Below, piece after piece: positions 1-8,526 of a DNA stretch of 64,000 nt (position 1 is the first letter of the stretch; each line of letters starts with the position of its first letter). The notes below the pieces were generated by a model. That model ran no database searches. It saw only the letters and a list, made by a program, of their open reading frames with translations, and had not been told where the DNA came from. The stretch comes from Citrobacter sp. Marseille-Q6884 (GTDB taxonomy: Bacteria; Pseudomonadota; Gammaproteobacteria; Enterobacterales; Enterobacteriaceae), in the NCBI RefSeq assembly GCF_945906775.1, contig NZ_CAMDRE010000001.1, forward strand, positions 1,178,001 through 1,242,000. The letters run 5' to 3'. Both the position numbers and the translations under genes were made by a program.

Positions 1-1
1 A

Positions 2-70
2 TTTAAAGCCATTAACAGCGATGCTGTTCATCAACGGTACATCGTTGATACCAAAGGAGTCTGGCGCTAA
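2..70 (+). CDS. wecC: UDP-N-acetyl-D-mannosamine dehydrogenase, C-terminal end (partial)
   Basis: Only the last 22 codons are present, ending in the residues DTKGVWR followed by TAA. This resembles the C-terminus of enterobacterial WecC, the dehydrogenase that turns UDP-ManNAc into UDP-ManNAcA for enterobacterial common antigen (ECA). The TAA shares one base with the ATG of rffG, as expected in this operon. The call rests on a short tail and on position; the catalytic part lies outside the window. Confidence 0.8.
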   Translation, partial: FKAINSDAVHQRYIVDTKGVWR

Positions 71-1137
71 TGAAACGCATTCTTGTCACTGGTGGCGCCG
101 GATTTATCGGCTCAGCGGTTGTACGGCATATCATTAATGAGACGCAGGATGCCGCGATTGTGGTTGATAAGCTGACCTACGCCGGAAACCTGATGTCACT
201 GACACCGGTCGCACAGAATGACCGTTTTAGCTTTGAGCAAGTCGATATTTGCGATCGCGCCGCGTTGGATCGGGTTTTCCAGCAGTATCAGCCAGACTGT
301 GTGATGCATCTGGCCGCGGAAAGCCATGTTGATCGTTCTATCGATGGCCCGGCTGCGTTTATTGAAACGAATATCGTGGGAACCTACACGCTGTTAGAAG
401 CGGCGCGAGCTTTCTGGAGCGCCCTGGCCGATGAGAACAAATCGGCGTTTCGCTTCCATCATATTTCGACTGATGAGGTGTATGGCGATCTGCACTCCAC
501 CGGGGATTTCTTCACGGAAACCACGCCGTATGCGCCGAGTAGTCCGTATTCCGCGTCGAAAGCCAGCAGCGATCATCTGGTTCGAGCCTGGCAGCGTACT
601 TACGGCCTACCGACATTAATTACCAACTGCTCCAATAACTATGGCCCTTACCATTTCCCGGAAAAACTGATTCCGCTGATGATCCTCAACGCGCTGGCGG
701 GGAAACCATTACTGGTGTACGGCAACGGGCAGCAGATCCGTGATTGGTTATATGTAGAGGATCACGCCAGAGCGCTCTATTGCGTGGCAACCACCGGTGA
801 GGTAGGGGAAACCTACAATATCGGCGGTCATAACGAGCGTAAAAATCTGGATGTGGTCGAAACCATTTGTACTCTGCTGGAAGAGCTGGTTCCGCAAAAA
901 CCGCAGGGCGTGGCGCAGTACCACGATTTGATTACCTTTGTTGATGATCGTCCGGGCCACGATTTACGCTACGCGATTGATGCTTCGAAAATTGCGCGAG
1001 AGCTTGGTTGGATGCCGCAGGAAACCTTTGAAAGCGGAATGCGAAAAACCGTGCAATGGTATCTGGATAACGAAGCCTGGTGGAAAAATGTGCAGAATGG
1101 TAGCTATCAGGGCGAACGTTTAGGTCTGAAGGGTTAG
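70..1137 (+). CDS. rffG: dTDP-glucose 4,6-dehydratase (ECA pathway)
   Basis: Converts dTDP-glucose to dTDP-4-keto-6-deoxyglucose, the precursor of the Fuc4NAc residue of ECA. The 355-residue protein is a short-chain dehydrogenase/reductase of the RmlB type. It has the NAD-binding GGAGFIG at residues 8-14, the catalytic STDE at 133-136, and the Tyr160-xxx-Lys164 pair. Start and upstream stop overlap by one base (TAATG), so translation is probably coupled to wecC. rffH follows after 18 bases. A paralogue, rmlB, usually sits in the O-antigen locus; the ECA neighbours identify this copy as rffG. Confidence 0.97.
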   Translation: MKRILVTGGAGFIGSAVVRHIINETQDAAIVVDKLTYAGNLMSLTPVAQNDRFSFEQVDICDRAALDRVFQQYQPDCVMHLAAESHVDRSIDGPAAFIETNIVGTYTLLEAARAFWSALADENKSAFRFHHISTDEVYGDLHSTGDFFTETTPYAPSSPYSASKASSDHLVRAWQRTYGLPTLITNCSNNYGPYHFPEKLIPLMILNALAGKPLLVYGNGQQIRDWLYVEDHARALYCVATTGEVGETYNIGGHNERKNLDVVETICTLLEELVPQKPQGVAQYHDLITFVDDRPGHDLRYAIDASKIARELGWMPQETFESGMRKTVQWYLDNEAWWKNVQNGSYQGERLGLKG

Positions 1138-1155
1138 TTTCCGTAGGAGGTACGC

Positions 1156-2037
1156 ATGAAAGGTATCATTCTGGCGGGCGGCTCAGGCACCCGCTTACAT
1201 CCTATTACGCGTGGTGTATCGAAGCAGCTCTTGCCTGTCTACGATAAGCCCATGATTTACTATCCGCTGTCTGTACTGATGCTGGCGGGAATTCGTGACA
1301 TTCTGATTATCACCACGCCGGAAGATAAAGGTTATTTCCAGCGGTTGTTAGGTGATGGTTCTGAGTTCGGCATTGATTTGCAGTACGCTGAACAACCCAG
1401 TCCGGACGGGCTGGCGCAGGCATTTATCATTGGCGAAACGTTCCTGAACGGTGAACCGTCATGCCTGGTTTTAGGCGACAACATCTTCTTTGGTCAGGGA
1501 TTTAGCCCGAAATTACGTCAGGTTGCGTCCCGAACGGAAGGGGCGACGGTGTTTGGTTATCAGGTCATGGATCCCGAACGGTTTGGCGTGGTGGAATTTG
1601 ATGACGATTTTCGTGCTATCTCGCTGGAAGAGAAGCCGAAAGCACCGAAATCTAACTGGGCAGTCACCGGGCTCTATTTCTATGACAGTAAGGTGGTGGA
1701 ATACGCAAAACGCGTGAAGCCATCTGAACGCGGAGAGCTGGAGATTACCTCCATCAACCAGATGTATCTTGAAGAAGGTAGCCTGACGGTTGAACTGCTT
1801 GGTCGTGGCTTTGCGTGGCTGGATACCGGTACTCATGACAGCTTGATTGAAGCCAGTACGTTTGTGCAGACCGTTGAGAAACGTCAGGGCTTTAAGATTG
1901 CCTGCCTGGAAGAAATCGCCTGGCGTAATGGCTGGCTGGATGACGAAGGCGTGAAGCGTGCCGCCAGCGCGCTGGCTAAAACTGGTTACGGCCAATATTT
2001 ACTGGAGCTGCTCCGTGCTCGTCCGCGCCAGTATTGA
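1156..2037 (+). CDS. rffH: Glucose-1-phosphate thymidylyltransferase (ECA pathway)
   Basis: Makes dTDP-glucose from dTTP and glucose-1-phosphate, the step before RffG. The 293-residue protein has the nucleotidyltransferase signature GGSGTRL at residues 8-14 followed by a Lys-Gln-Leu-Leu-Pro segment, as in RmlA-type enzymes. A strong Shine-Dalgarno sequence (TAGGAGG, 1145-1151) precedes the ATG. The 3' end overlaps the likely wecD start by 23 bases. As with rffG, the ECA context separates it from the O-antigen paralogue rmlA. Confidence 0.97.
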   Translation: MKGIILAGGSGTRLHPITRGVSKQLLPVYDKPMIYYPLSVLMLAGIRDILIITTPEDKGYFQRLLGDGSEFGIDLQYAEQPSPDGLAQAFIIGETFLNGEPSCLVLGDNIFFGQGFSPKLRQVASRTEGATVFGYQVMDPERFGVVEFDDDFRAISLEEKPKAPKSNWAVTGLYFYDSKVVEYAKRVKPSERGELEITSINQMYLEEGSLTVELLGRGFAWLDTGTHDSLIEASTFVQTVEKRQGFKIACLEEIAWRNGWLDDEGVKRAASALAKTGYGQYLLELLRARPRQY

Positions 2038-2692
2038 AGCGCTGGGCTGGGAAAATACCTTCTTTGGCGTCAATAGCGCCATTGTCCGTATTGACCCACA
2101 CGCACCGGTTCTGACCGAGACGACATTGCAGCCCTGGGGACGTGTGCAGGCTAAAATCCCCGCCGCCGATACGCAGGCATTAGATGCGTTGCAGGCGTTG
2201 GGTTTTTCGCTGGTAGAAGGCGAAGTGGATTTTACCGTGCCGGTAACCTGCGTAAGCGGCAATCCTGCTGCTCAAATCGCGCAAGCCGCTGATATCCCGG
2301 CGCTACGCCAGTTGGCGGCACAGGCGTTTATGCAAAGCCGTTTTCGTGCGCCATGGTACGCACCCGATGCCAGCGCGCGTTTCTATGCCCAGTGGATTGA
2401 AAATGCCGTATTGGGGACGTTCGATCATCAATGTCTCGTGTTTCGCACTGCAGCAGGCGACATTGGTGGTTATGTCTCGTTACGCGAACTGAATGATACC
2501 GAGGCGCGAATTGGCTTGCTGGCGGGGCGCGGTATGGGTGCAGAACTGATGCAGGCAGCGCTTTGCTGGGCGCAGGCTCGCGGTAAAAAAACATTGCGGG
2601 TGGCGACCCAGATGGGCAACACCGCCGCGCTTAAACGTTATATACAGAGTGGTGCAAATGTGGAAAGCACCGCGTACTGGTTATACAGGTGA
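2015..2692 (+). CDS. wecD: dTDP-fucosamine acetyltransferase
   Basis: GNAT-family N-acetyltransferase that acetylates dTDP-4-amino-4,6-dideoxygalactose using acetyl-CoA, giving dTDP-Fuc4NAc. I chose the GTG at 2015 (protein starting VLVRASIE, 225 residues) because it aligns with the E. coli start and has a GGAG-like sequence upstream. The same frame is open further 5', but that part overlaps rffH deeply. The C-terminal half holds the acyl-CoA-binding segment (about residues 165-195, around GRGMGAELM). Also called rffC. wecE starts 4 bases after the stop. Confidence 0.93.
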   Translation: MLVRASIEALGWENTFFGVNSAIVRIDPHAPVLTETTLQPWGRVQAKIPAADTQALDALQALGFSLVEGEVDFTVPVTCVSGNPAAQIAQAADIPALRQLAAQAFMQSRFRAPWYAPDASARFYAQWIENAVLGTFDHQCLVFRTAAGDIGGYVSLRELNDTEARIGLLAGRGMGAELMQAALCWAQARGKKTLRVATQMGNTAALKRYIQSGANVESTAYWLYR

Positions 2693-2696
2693 CAAA

Positions 2697-3827
2697 ATGA
2701 TTCCATTTAACGCACCGCCGGTGGTGGGTACCGAGCTTGATTACATGCAGTCAGCGATGAGCAGCGGCAAACTCTGTGGCGATGGCGGCTTTACCCGTCG
2801 TTGTCAGCAGTGGCTGGAGCAGCATTTTGGCAGCGAGAAAGTGCTACTAACGCCATCTTGCACCGCATCGCTTGAGATGGCGGCCCTGCTGCTGGATATC
2901 CAGCCTGGCGATGAAGTCATCATGCCAAGCTACACGTTTGTTTCCACCGCGAACGCCTTTGTCTTGCGTGGGGCAAAGATTGTCTTTGTGGATATCCGCC
3001 CGGATACCATGAACATTGATGAAACGCTGATTGAAGCGGCGATCACCGACAAAACCCGCGCGATTGTGCCGGTGCATTACGCGGGCGTAGCCTGCGAAAT
3101 GGATACAATTATGGCGCTGGCGACACAGTACAACCTGTTCGTTGTGGAAGATGCCGCACAGGGCGTGATGTCTACCTACAAGGGACGTGCGCTGGGGACC
3201 ATTGGTCACATTGGTTGTTTCAGCTTCCACGAGACCAAGAATTATACTGCGGGTGGCGAAGGCGGCGCGACGCTGATTAATGATCGTAAATTAGTCGAAC
3301 GCGCGGAGATCATCCGTGAAAAAGGGACTAACCGCAGCCAATTTTTCCGTGGCCAGGTGGATAAATATACCTGGCGTGATATCGGTTCAAGCTATTTGAT
3401 GTCCGATCTGCAGGCTGCCTATCTGTGGGCGCAACTGGAAGCGGCCGATCGTATTAATCAGCAACGTCTGACATTGTGGCAAAACTACTATGACGCACTC
3501 GAGCCGCTGGCGCGTGCCGGGCGTATCGATCTGCCTTCCATCCCGGAAGGTTGTGTGCAAAATGCCCATATGTTCTACATTAAGCTGCGGGATATCGATG
3601 ATCGTAGCGCGCTGATTAACTTCCTGAAAGAAGCCGAAATTATGGCGGTATTCCATTATATTCCGCTGCATGATTGCCCGGCTGGCGATAAATTTGGCGT
3701 GTTTGCGGGTGTTGATCGTTACACCACCAAAGAGAGCGAGCGTCTGCTGCGCTTGCCGCTGTTTTATAATCTGTCGCCTGTTAACCAGCGAACAGTGATT
3801 ACGACCTTACTGAACTACTTCGCCTGA
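2697..3827 (+). CDS. wecE: dTDP-4-amino-4,6-dideoxygalactose transaminase
   Basis: PLP-dependent aminotransferase of the DegT/DnrJ/EryC1 family. It transfers an amino group from glutamate to dTDP-4-keto-6-deoxyglucose, providing the substrate for WecD. At 376 residues it has the E. coli length. The PLP-binding lysine is Lys181 in the motif HETKNYTAGGEGG, preceded by EDAAQ (151-155). The ATG at 2697 matches the conserved N-terminus MIPFNAPP. The next gene, wzxE, starts one base after the stop, so the two are probably translationally coupled. Confidence 0.97.
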   Translation: MIPFNAPPVVGTELDYMQSAMSSGKLCGDGGFTRRCQQWLEQHFGSEKVLLTPSCTASLEMAALLLDIQPGDEVIMPSYTFVSTANAFVLRGAKIVFVDIRPDTMNIDETLIEAAITDKTRAIVPVHYAGVACEMDTIMALATQYNLFVVEDAAQGVMSTYKGRALGTIGHIGCFSFHETKNYTAGGEGGATLINDRKLVERAEIIREKGTNRSQFFRGQVDKYTWRDIGSSYLMSDLQAAYLWAQLEAADRINQQRLTLWQNYYDALEPLARAGRIDLPSIPEGCVQNAHMFYIKLRDIDDRSALINFLKEAEIMAVFHYIPLHDCPAGDKFGVFAGVDRYTTKESERLLRLPLFYNLSPVNQRTVITTLLNYFA

Positions 3828-3828
3828 T

Positions 3829-5079
3829 ATGTCGCTTGCTAAAGCGTCCTTGTGGACGGCTGCCAGTACGCTGGTAAAAATTGGTGCGGGTTTGCTGGTT
3901 GTAAAGCTGCTGGCGGTGTCATTTGGTCCGGCGGGTGTGGGGCAGGCGGGTAACTTCCGCCAGATGGTCACTGTGCTTGGCGTACTGGCGGGAGCCGGTA
4001 TTTTTAACGGCGTCACGAAATACGTCGCACAGTATCATGATGACCCGACGCGACTCCGTAACGTTGCTGGCACAGCTTCTGCGATGGTGCTGGGATTTTC
4101 TACCCTGATGGCGGTGATTTTCTTGCTGGCGGCAGCGCCCATCAGCCAGGGATTATTTGGTCATACGCACTATCAGGGACTGGTGCGGCTGGTTGCACTG
4201 GTACAGATGGGGATTGCCTGGGCGAACCTTCTGCTGGCGCTGATGAAAGGCTTCCGCGATGCCGCCGGTAATGCATTGTCGCTGATTGTCGGCAGTCTGG
4301 TGGGGGTTGTGGCGTATTATGCCTGCTACCGGCTGGGTGGATACGAAGGCGCCTTACTGGGGCTGGCGCTGGTGCCCGCGTTGGTGGTTGTACCCGCCAC
4401 GGTGATGTTGATCAAACGTGGAACCCTCCCACTGCATTACCTGAAACCTTCCTGGGATAACGGCCTGGCAGGGCAATTGAGCAAATTTACGCTGATGGCG
4501 CTGGTCACCTCCGTCACGCTTCCCGTGGCGTATGTGATGATGCGAAACCTGCTGGCTGCCCGGTATAGCTGGGATGACGTTGGGATCTGGCAAGGCGTGA
4601 GCAGTATTTCTGACGCCTATCTGCAATTTATTACCGCGTCATTTAGCGTGTATTTACTGCCGACATTGTCACGACTGACAGAAAAACGTGATATTACGCG
4701 CGAAGTGGTGAAGTCGCTCAATTTTGTACTGCCAGCCGTCGCCGCGGTGAGTTTTACCGTCTGGCTGTTGCGTGATTTTGCTATCTGGCTGCTCTTTTCC
4801 GCGAAATTTACCGCCATGCGCGACCTTTTCGCCTGGCAGCTGGTGGGAGATGTACTGAAAGTCGGCGCTTACGTTTTTGGCTATCTGGTGATCGCGAAAG
4901 CGTCACTGCGGCTCTATATTTTGGCTGAAATTAGCCAGTTTATTTTATTGACGGCATTTGCCCACTGGCTCATCCCGATGCAGGGTGCTTTGGGCGCTGC
5001 TCAGGCCTATATGGCAACCTATGTGGTCTATTTTTCTCTTTGTTGTGGCGTGTTTTTACTCTGGCGTAGGCGGGCATGA
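3829..5079 (+). CDS. wzxE: Lipid III flippase of ECA synthesis
   Basis: Polysaccharide-transport (MATE/MOP superfamily) membrane protein that moves undecaprenyl-PP-linked ECA trisaccharide across the inner membrane. The 416 residues are dominated by hydrophobic helices, about 12 in all, with the charged tail WRRRA in the cytoplasm. Its start lies one base after the wecE stop and its end overlaps wecF by four bases (ATGA). Sequence and place both match WzxE. Confidence 0.96.
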   Translation: MSLAKASLWTAASTLVKIGAGLLVVKLLAVSFGPAGVGQAGNFRQMVTVLGVLAGAGIFNGVTKYVAQYHDDPTRLRNVAGTASAMVLGFSTLMAVIFLLAAAPISQGLFGHTHYQGLVRLVALVQMGIAWANLLLALMKGFRDAAGNALSLIVGSLVGVVAYYACYRLGGYEGALLGLALVPALVVVPATVMLIKRGTLPLHYLKPSWDNGLAGQLSKFTLMALVTSVTLPVAYVMMRNLLAARYSWDDVGIWQGVSSISDAYLQFITASFSVYLLPTLSRLTEKRDITREVVKSLNFVLPAVAAVSFTVWLLRDFAIWLLFSAKFTAMRDLFAWQLVGDVLKVGAYVFGYLVIAKASLRLYILAEISQFILLTAFAHWLIPMQGALGAAQAYMATYVVYFSLCCGVFLLWRRRA

Positions 5080-6155
5080 CTGTACTGATTCACGTTTTGG
5101 GATCGGATATCCCTCACCATAACCAAACCGTACTGCGGTTTTTTAATGACTCGCTGGCTGCGACGAGCGAGCACGCGCGTACGTTTATGGTTGCAGGCCA
5201 GGATGCCGGACTCAGCGCCAGTTGCCCGGCGTTATCGCTGAGCTTTTATGGTGGAAAAAAGGCACTGGCCGAAGCGGTGATTGCGAAAGCGAAAGCTGAT
5301 CGCCAACAGCGTTTCTTCTTCCATGGTCAGTTCAACACCAGCCTGTGGCTGGCGTTGCTGAGTGGGGGCATTAAGCCAGAACAGTTTTACTGGCATATCT
5401 GGGGCGCGGATTTGTACGAAGTCTCCAGTGGCCTGAAATTCCGCCTGTTTTACCCGATTCGTCGTATGGCGCAAAACCGAGTGGGCTGCGTGTTTGCCAC
5501 GCGGGGAGATTTACGCTATTTCGCCGGGCAACATCCCCGAGTACGCGGAGAGTTACTCTATTTCCCTACGCGCATGGACCCATCGCTGAATAACATGGCT
5601 AACACGCGCGAATGTAGCGGCAAAATGACAATTCTTGTGGGTAATTCCGGCGATCGTAGTAATGCACATATTGACGCACTGCGTGCGGTGCATCAGCAGT
5701 TTGGCGACACCGTGAACGTGATTGTTCCGATGGGATACCCGGCGAATAACGAGGCGTATATCGATGAGGTACGCCAGGCGGGGCTGGCATTGTTTAGTGC
5801 GGAAAATTTGCACATTCTCAGTGAAAAGCTGGAATTTGATGCCTATCTGGCATTACTTCGTCAGTGCGATCTGGGCTATTTTATTTTTGCCCGCCAGCAG
5901 GGAATTGGAACCTTGTGTCTGTTGATCCAGGCCGGTATTCCATGCGTACTTAACCGTGAAAACCCTTTCTGGCAGGATATGGCTGAGCAGAATCTGCCTG
6001 TGTTATTTACCACTGACTTTCTTAACGAAAGTGTCGTGCGCGAAGCGCAGCGGCAACTGGCATCGGTAGACAAGAGCACGATTACCTTCTTTAGCCCGAA
6101 CTACCTGCAACCGTGGCATAACGCGCTGAGCATTGCCTCAGGAGAAACCGTATGA
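5076..6155 (+). CDS. wecF: TDP-Fuc4NAc:lipid II Fuc4NAc transferase
   Basis: Adds the third sugar, Fuc4NAc, to undecaprenyl-PP-GlcNAc-ManNAcA to make ECA lipid III, at the inner face of the cytoplasmic membrane. It belongs to glycosyltransferase family 56 and has the expected 359 residues. No transmembrane helix is obvious, fitting a peripheral membrane enzyme. It overlaps wzxE at its start and wzyE at its end by four bases each (ATGA). The older name is rffT. Confidence 0.96.
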   Translation: MTVLIHVLGSDIPHHNQTVLRFFNDSLAATSEHARTFMVAGQDAGLSASCPALSLSFYGGKKALAEAVIAKAKADRQQRFFFHGQFNTSLWLALLSGGIKPEQFYWHIWGADLYEVSSGLKFRLFYPIRRMAQNRVGCVFATRGDLRYFAGQHPRVRGELLYFPTRMDPSLNNMANTRECSGKMTILVGNSGDRSNAHIDALRAVHQQFGDTVNVIVPMGYPANNEAYIDEVRQAGLALFSAENLHILSEKLEFDAYLALLRQCDLGYFIFARQQGIGTLCLLIQAGIPCVLNRENPFWQDMAEQNLPVLFTTDFLNESVVREAQRQLASVDKSTITFFSPNYLQPWHNALSIASGETV

Positions 6156-7507
6156 GTCTGATGCAATTCAGCGGTCTGCTGGTAGTGTGGCTGCTCTCTA
6201 CCTTATTTATCGCCACGCTGACCTGGTTTGAATTCCGTCGCGTACGCTTTAACTTCAATGTGTTCTTCTCATTGCTGTTTTTGCTGACGTTTTTCTTCGG
6301 TTTTCCCCTGACCAGCATTCTGGTATTCCGCTTTGACGTTGCGGTCGCGCCACCGGAGATTTTGTTGCAGGCGTTGCTTTCAGCCGCCTGTTTCTATGCG
6401 GTTTACTACGTGACCTATAAAACGCGTTTACGTCAGCGCGTCAGCGATAAACCGCGCAAACCGCTGTTCACCATCAACCGCGTTGAGGCCCATCTGACCT
6501 GGGTGATCCTGATGGCGATTGCACTGGTGAGCGTGGGTATCTTCTTTATGCACAACGGTTTTCTGCTGTTCAGACTGCAGTCTTACAGTCAGATTTTCTC
6601 CAGTGAAGTGTCCGGTGTTGCCCTGAAGCGTTTCTTCTACTTCTTCATTCCGGCAATGTTGGTGGTCTATTTCCTGCGTCAGGACAGCAAGGCGTGGCTG
6701 TTCTTCCTGGTTAGCACCGTCGCGTTTGGTTTACTGACCTATATGATCGTGGGCGGTACACGTGCCAACATCATCATCGCGTTTGCCATCTTCTTGTTTA
6801 TTGGCATTATTCGCGGCTGGATTTCACTGTGGATGCTGGCCGCGGCTGGCGTGCTTGGCATTGTCGGGATGTTCTGGCTGGCGCTGAAGCGCTACGGGAT
6901 GAACGTGAGCGGCGACGAGGCGTTCTATACTTTCCTGTACCTCACACGTGATACCTTCTCACCGTGGGAAAACCTGGCGTTGTTGCTACAGAATTACCAC
7001 AATATTGAGTTCCAGGGTCTGGCGCCGATCGTGCGTGATTTCTACGTCTTTATTCCGTCCTGGCTGTGGCCGGGTCGGCCGAGCATTGTACTCAATTCAG
7101 CAAACTACTTTACCTGGGAAGTGCTGAACAACCACTCGGGTCTGGCGATTTCTCCTACATTGATTGGTTCACTGGTGGTTATGGGCGGTGCGTTGTTTAT
7201 ACCGCTGGGTGCGATTGTGGTCGGGCTTATCATCAAGTGGTTTGACTGGCTGTATGAGCTGGGAAACCGGGAAACCAATCGCTATAAAGCCGCGATTCTG
7301 CACAGCTTCTGTTTCGGCGCCATTTTCAACATGATTGTGTTGGCGCGTGAAGGACTGGATTCGTTTGTTTCGCGCGTGGTCTTTTTCCTCGTGATTTTTG
7401 GTGTCTGTCTGCTGGTGGCAAAATTGTTGTTCTGGTTGTTTGATAGCGCGGGACTTATCCATAAACGAATAAAATCGCTGCCCCGGACACAGGTTGAAGG
7501 ATCGTAA
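6152..7507 (+). CDS. wzyE: ECA polysaccharide polymerase
   Basis: Polymerises ECA trisaccharide repeats on the periplasmic side of the inner membrane. The 451-residue protein is a multi-pass membrane protein with about 11 hydrophobic segments and a large periplasmic loop in the second half, in keeping with WzyE. The start overlaps wecF (ATGA), and the last stop base is the first base of the wecG ATG (TAATG at 7505-7509). The name rests on overall sequence and operon order; Wzy proteins have no short diagnostic motif. Confidence 0.95.
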   Translation: MSLMQFSGLLVVWLLSTLFIATLTWFEFRRVRFNFNVFFSLLFLLTFFFGFPLTSILVFRFDVAVAPPEILLQALLSAACFYAVYYVTYKTRLRQRVSDKPRKPLFTINRVEAHLTWVILMAIALVSVGIFFMHNGFLLFRLQSYSQIFSSEVSGVALKRFFYFFIPAMLVVYFLRQDSKAWLFFLVSTVAFGLLTYMIVGGTRANIIIAFAIFLFIGIIRGWISLWMLAAAGVLGIVGMFWLALKRYGMNVSGDEAFYTFLYLTRDTFSPWENLALLLQNYHNIEFQGLAPIVRDFYVFIPSWLWPGRPSIVLNSANYFTWEVLNNHSGLAISPTLIGSLVVMGGALFIPLGAIVVGLIIKWFDWLYELGNRETNRYKAAILHSFCFGAIFNMIVLAREGLDSFVSRVVFFLVIFGVCLLVAKLLFWLFDSAGLIHKRIKSLPRTQVEGS

Positions 7508-8247
7508 TGACAGATAACACAACTGCGCCGCTGTACTCACTGCGCGGGTTACAACTGATTGGCTGGCGCGATATGCAGCATGCGCTGAATTACCTGTTTG
7601 CAGAGGGGCACCTCAGGCAGGGGACGCTGGTGGCTATCAATGCCGAGAAAATGCTGACGGCGGAAGATAACCCGGAAGTTCGGGCGTTGATTGACGCTGC
7701 CGAATTTAAATATGCCGATGGCATTAGCGTTGTGCGTTCTGTGCGTAAAAAATTCCCACAGGCGCAGATTTCACGCGTGGCTGGCGCCGATCTCTGGGAG
7801 GCGTTAATGGCGCGTGCTGGCCGTGAAGGGACGCCTGTGTTCCTGATAGGCGGCAAGCCCGAGGTATTGGCGCAGACAGAAGCAAAACTGCGGGCACAGT
7901 GGCGGGTCAATATTGTTGGCAGCCAGGATGGTTATTTTACGCAGGAGCAGCGTCAGGCGTTGTTTGAGCGTATTCATGCCAGTGGTGCGCAAATTGTTAC
8001 GGTGGCAATGGGCTCGCCGAAACAAGAGATTTTTATGCGCGATTGCCGTCAGGTTCATCCGAATGCGCTGTATATGGGCGTGGGTGGCACCTACGACGTC
8101 TTTACCGGGCACGTCAAGCGTGCGCCAAAATTCTGGCAGAACCTGGGGCTGGAGTGGCTGTATCGGTTACTGTCACAACCAAGCCGTATTACCCGCCAAC
8201 TCCGTTTGTTGCGTTATCTCCGCTGGCACTATACCGGTAATCTCTAA
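7507..8247 (+). CDS. wecG: UDP-ManNAcA transferase of ECA synthesis
   Basis: Transfers ManNAcA to undecaprenyl-PP-GlcNAc, forming ECA lipid II. A 246-residue protein of the WecG/TagA/CpsF family (GT26). Family features include the DGISVV segment at about residues 70-75, the conserved GGKPEVL stretch, and a GSPKQE motif near residues 163-168. It is the last gene of the operon: a strong hairpin follows at 8265 and the next gene has its own leader. Also known as rffM. Confidence 0.96.
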   Translation: MTDNTTAPLYSLRGLQLIGWRDMQHALNYLFAEGHLRQGTLVAINAEKMLTAEDNPEVRALIDAAEFKYADGISVVRSVRKKFPQAQISRVAGADLWEALMARAGREGTPVFLIGGKPEVLAQTEAKLRAQWRVNIVGSQDGYFTQEQRQALFERIHASGAQIVTVAMGSPKQEIFMRDCRQVHPNALYMGVGGTYDVFTGHVKRAPKFWQNLGLEWLYRLLSQPSRITRQLRLLRYLRWHYTGNL

Positions 8248-8264
8248 TCTCCCTCCCTCAATGG

Positions 8265-8298
8265 ATAAGTAGCGGGTTCTGCTGGACGCGCTACTTAT
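8265..8298 (+). terminator. Hairpin after the ECA operon
   Basis: A perfect 10-base inverted repeat (ATAAGTAGCG at 8265-8274, CGCTACTTAT at 8289-8298) with a 14-base loop, 17 bases after the wecG stop. There is no clean T run after it, so it could be a 3'-end-stabilising structure or a weak terminator. The rest of the gap to yifK (8299-8526) is AT-rich leader DNA with no gene I can support. Confidence 0.55.
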
Positions 8299-8504
8299 TG
8301 ACAACATAATCGCCGCTTTCTCGAACAATCTATTTATTTTTTGAATGCTTTAATTGCCATTTAGGCGATTTTAAGAAACCATTCGCAACAATCATTACAA
8401 TGCTGTGATGTTTTTAGCGCCAGCCGTGAAGCGGTTAGTGCCGTATGGCTTGTGATGGAAAAATAAGATGTACCCATAACGATAACCGGTAATACCGGAA
8501 ATAA

Positions 8505-8526
8505 TGCGAATACAACAAGAGGTTTT
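8505..8526 (+). promoter_or_regulatory. yifK translation-initiation region with ACA repeats (probable GcvB target)
   Basis: The yifK Shine-Dalgarno sequence (AGAGG, 8518-8522) is preceded by TACAACAAG at 8511-8519. In Salmonella, ACA repeats just upstream of the yifK ribosome binding site enhance translation and are the pairing site for the GU-rich seed of the sRNA GcvB. The same motif is seen here; the sRNA pairing is carried over from that work. Confidence 0.5.

Noticed and set aside
38..69. Possible promoter before rffG
   Set aside because: The bases are the wecC coding end, overlapping rffG; the operon is transcribed through.
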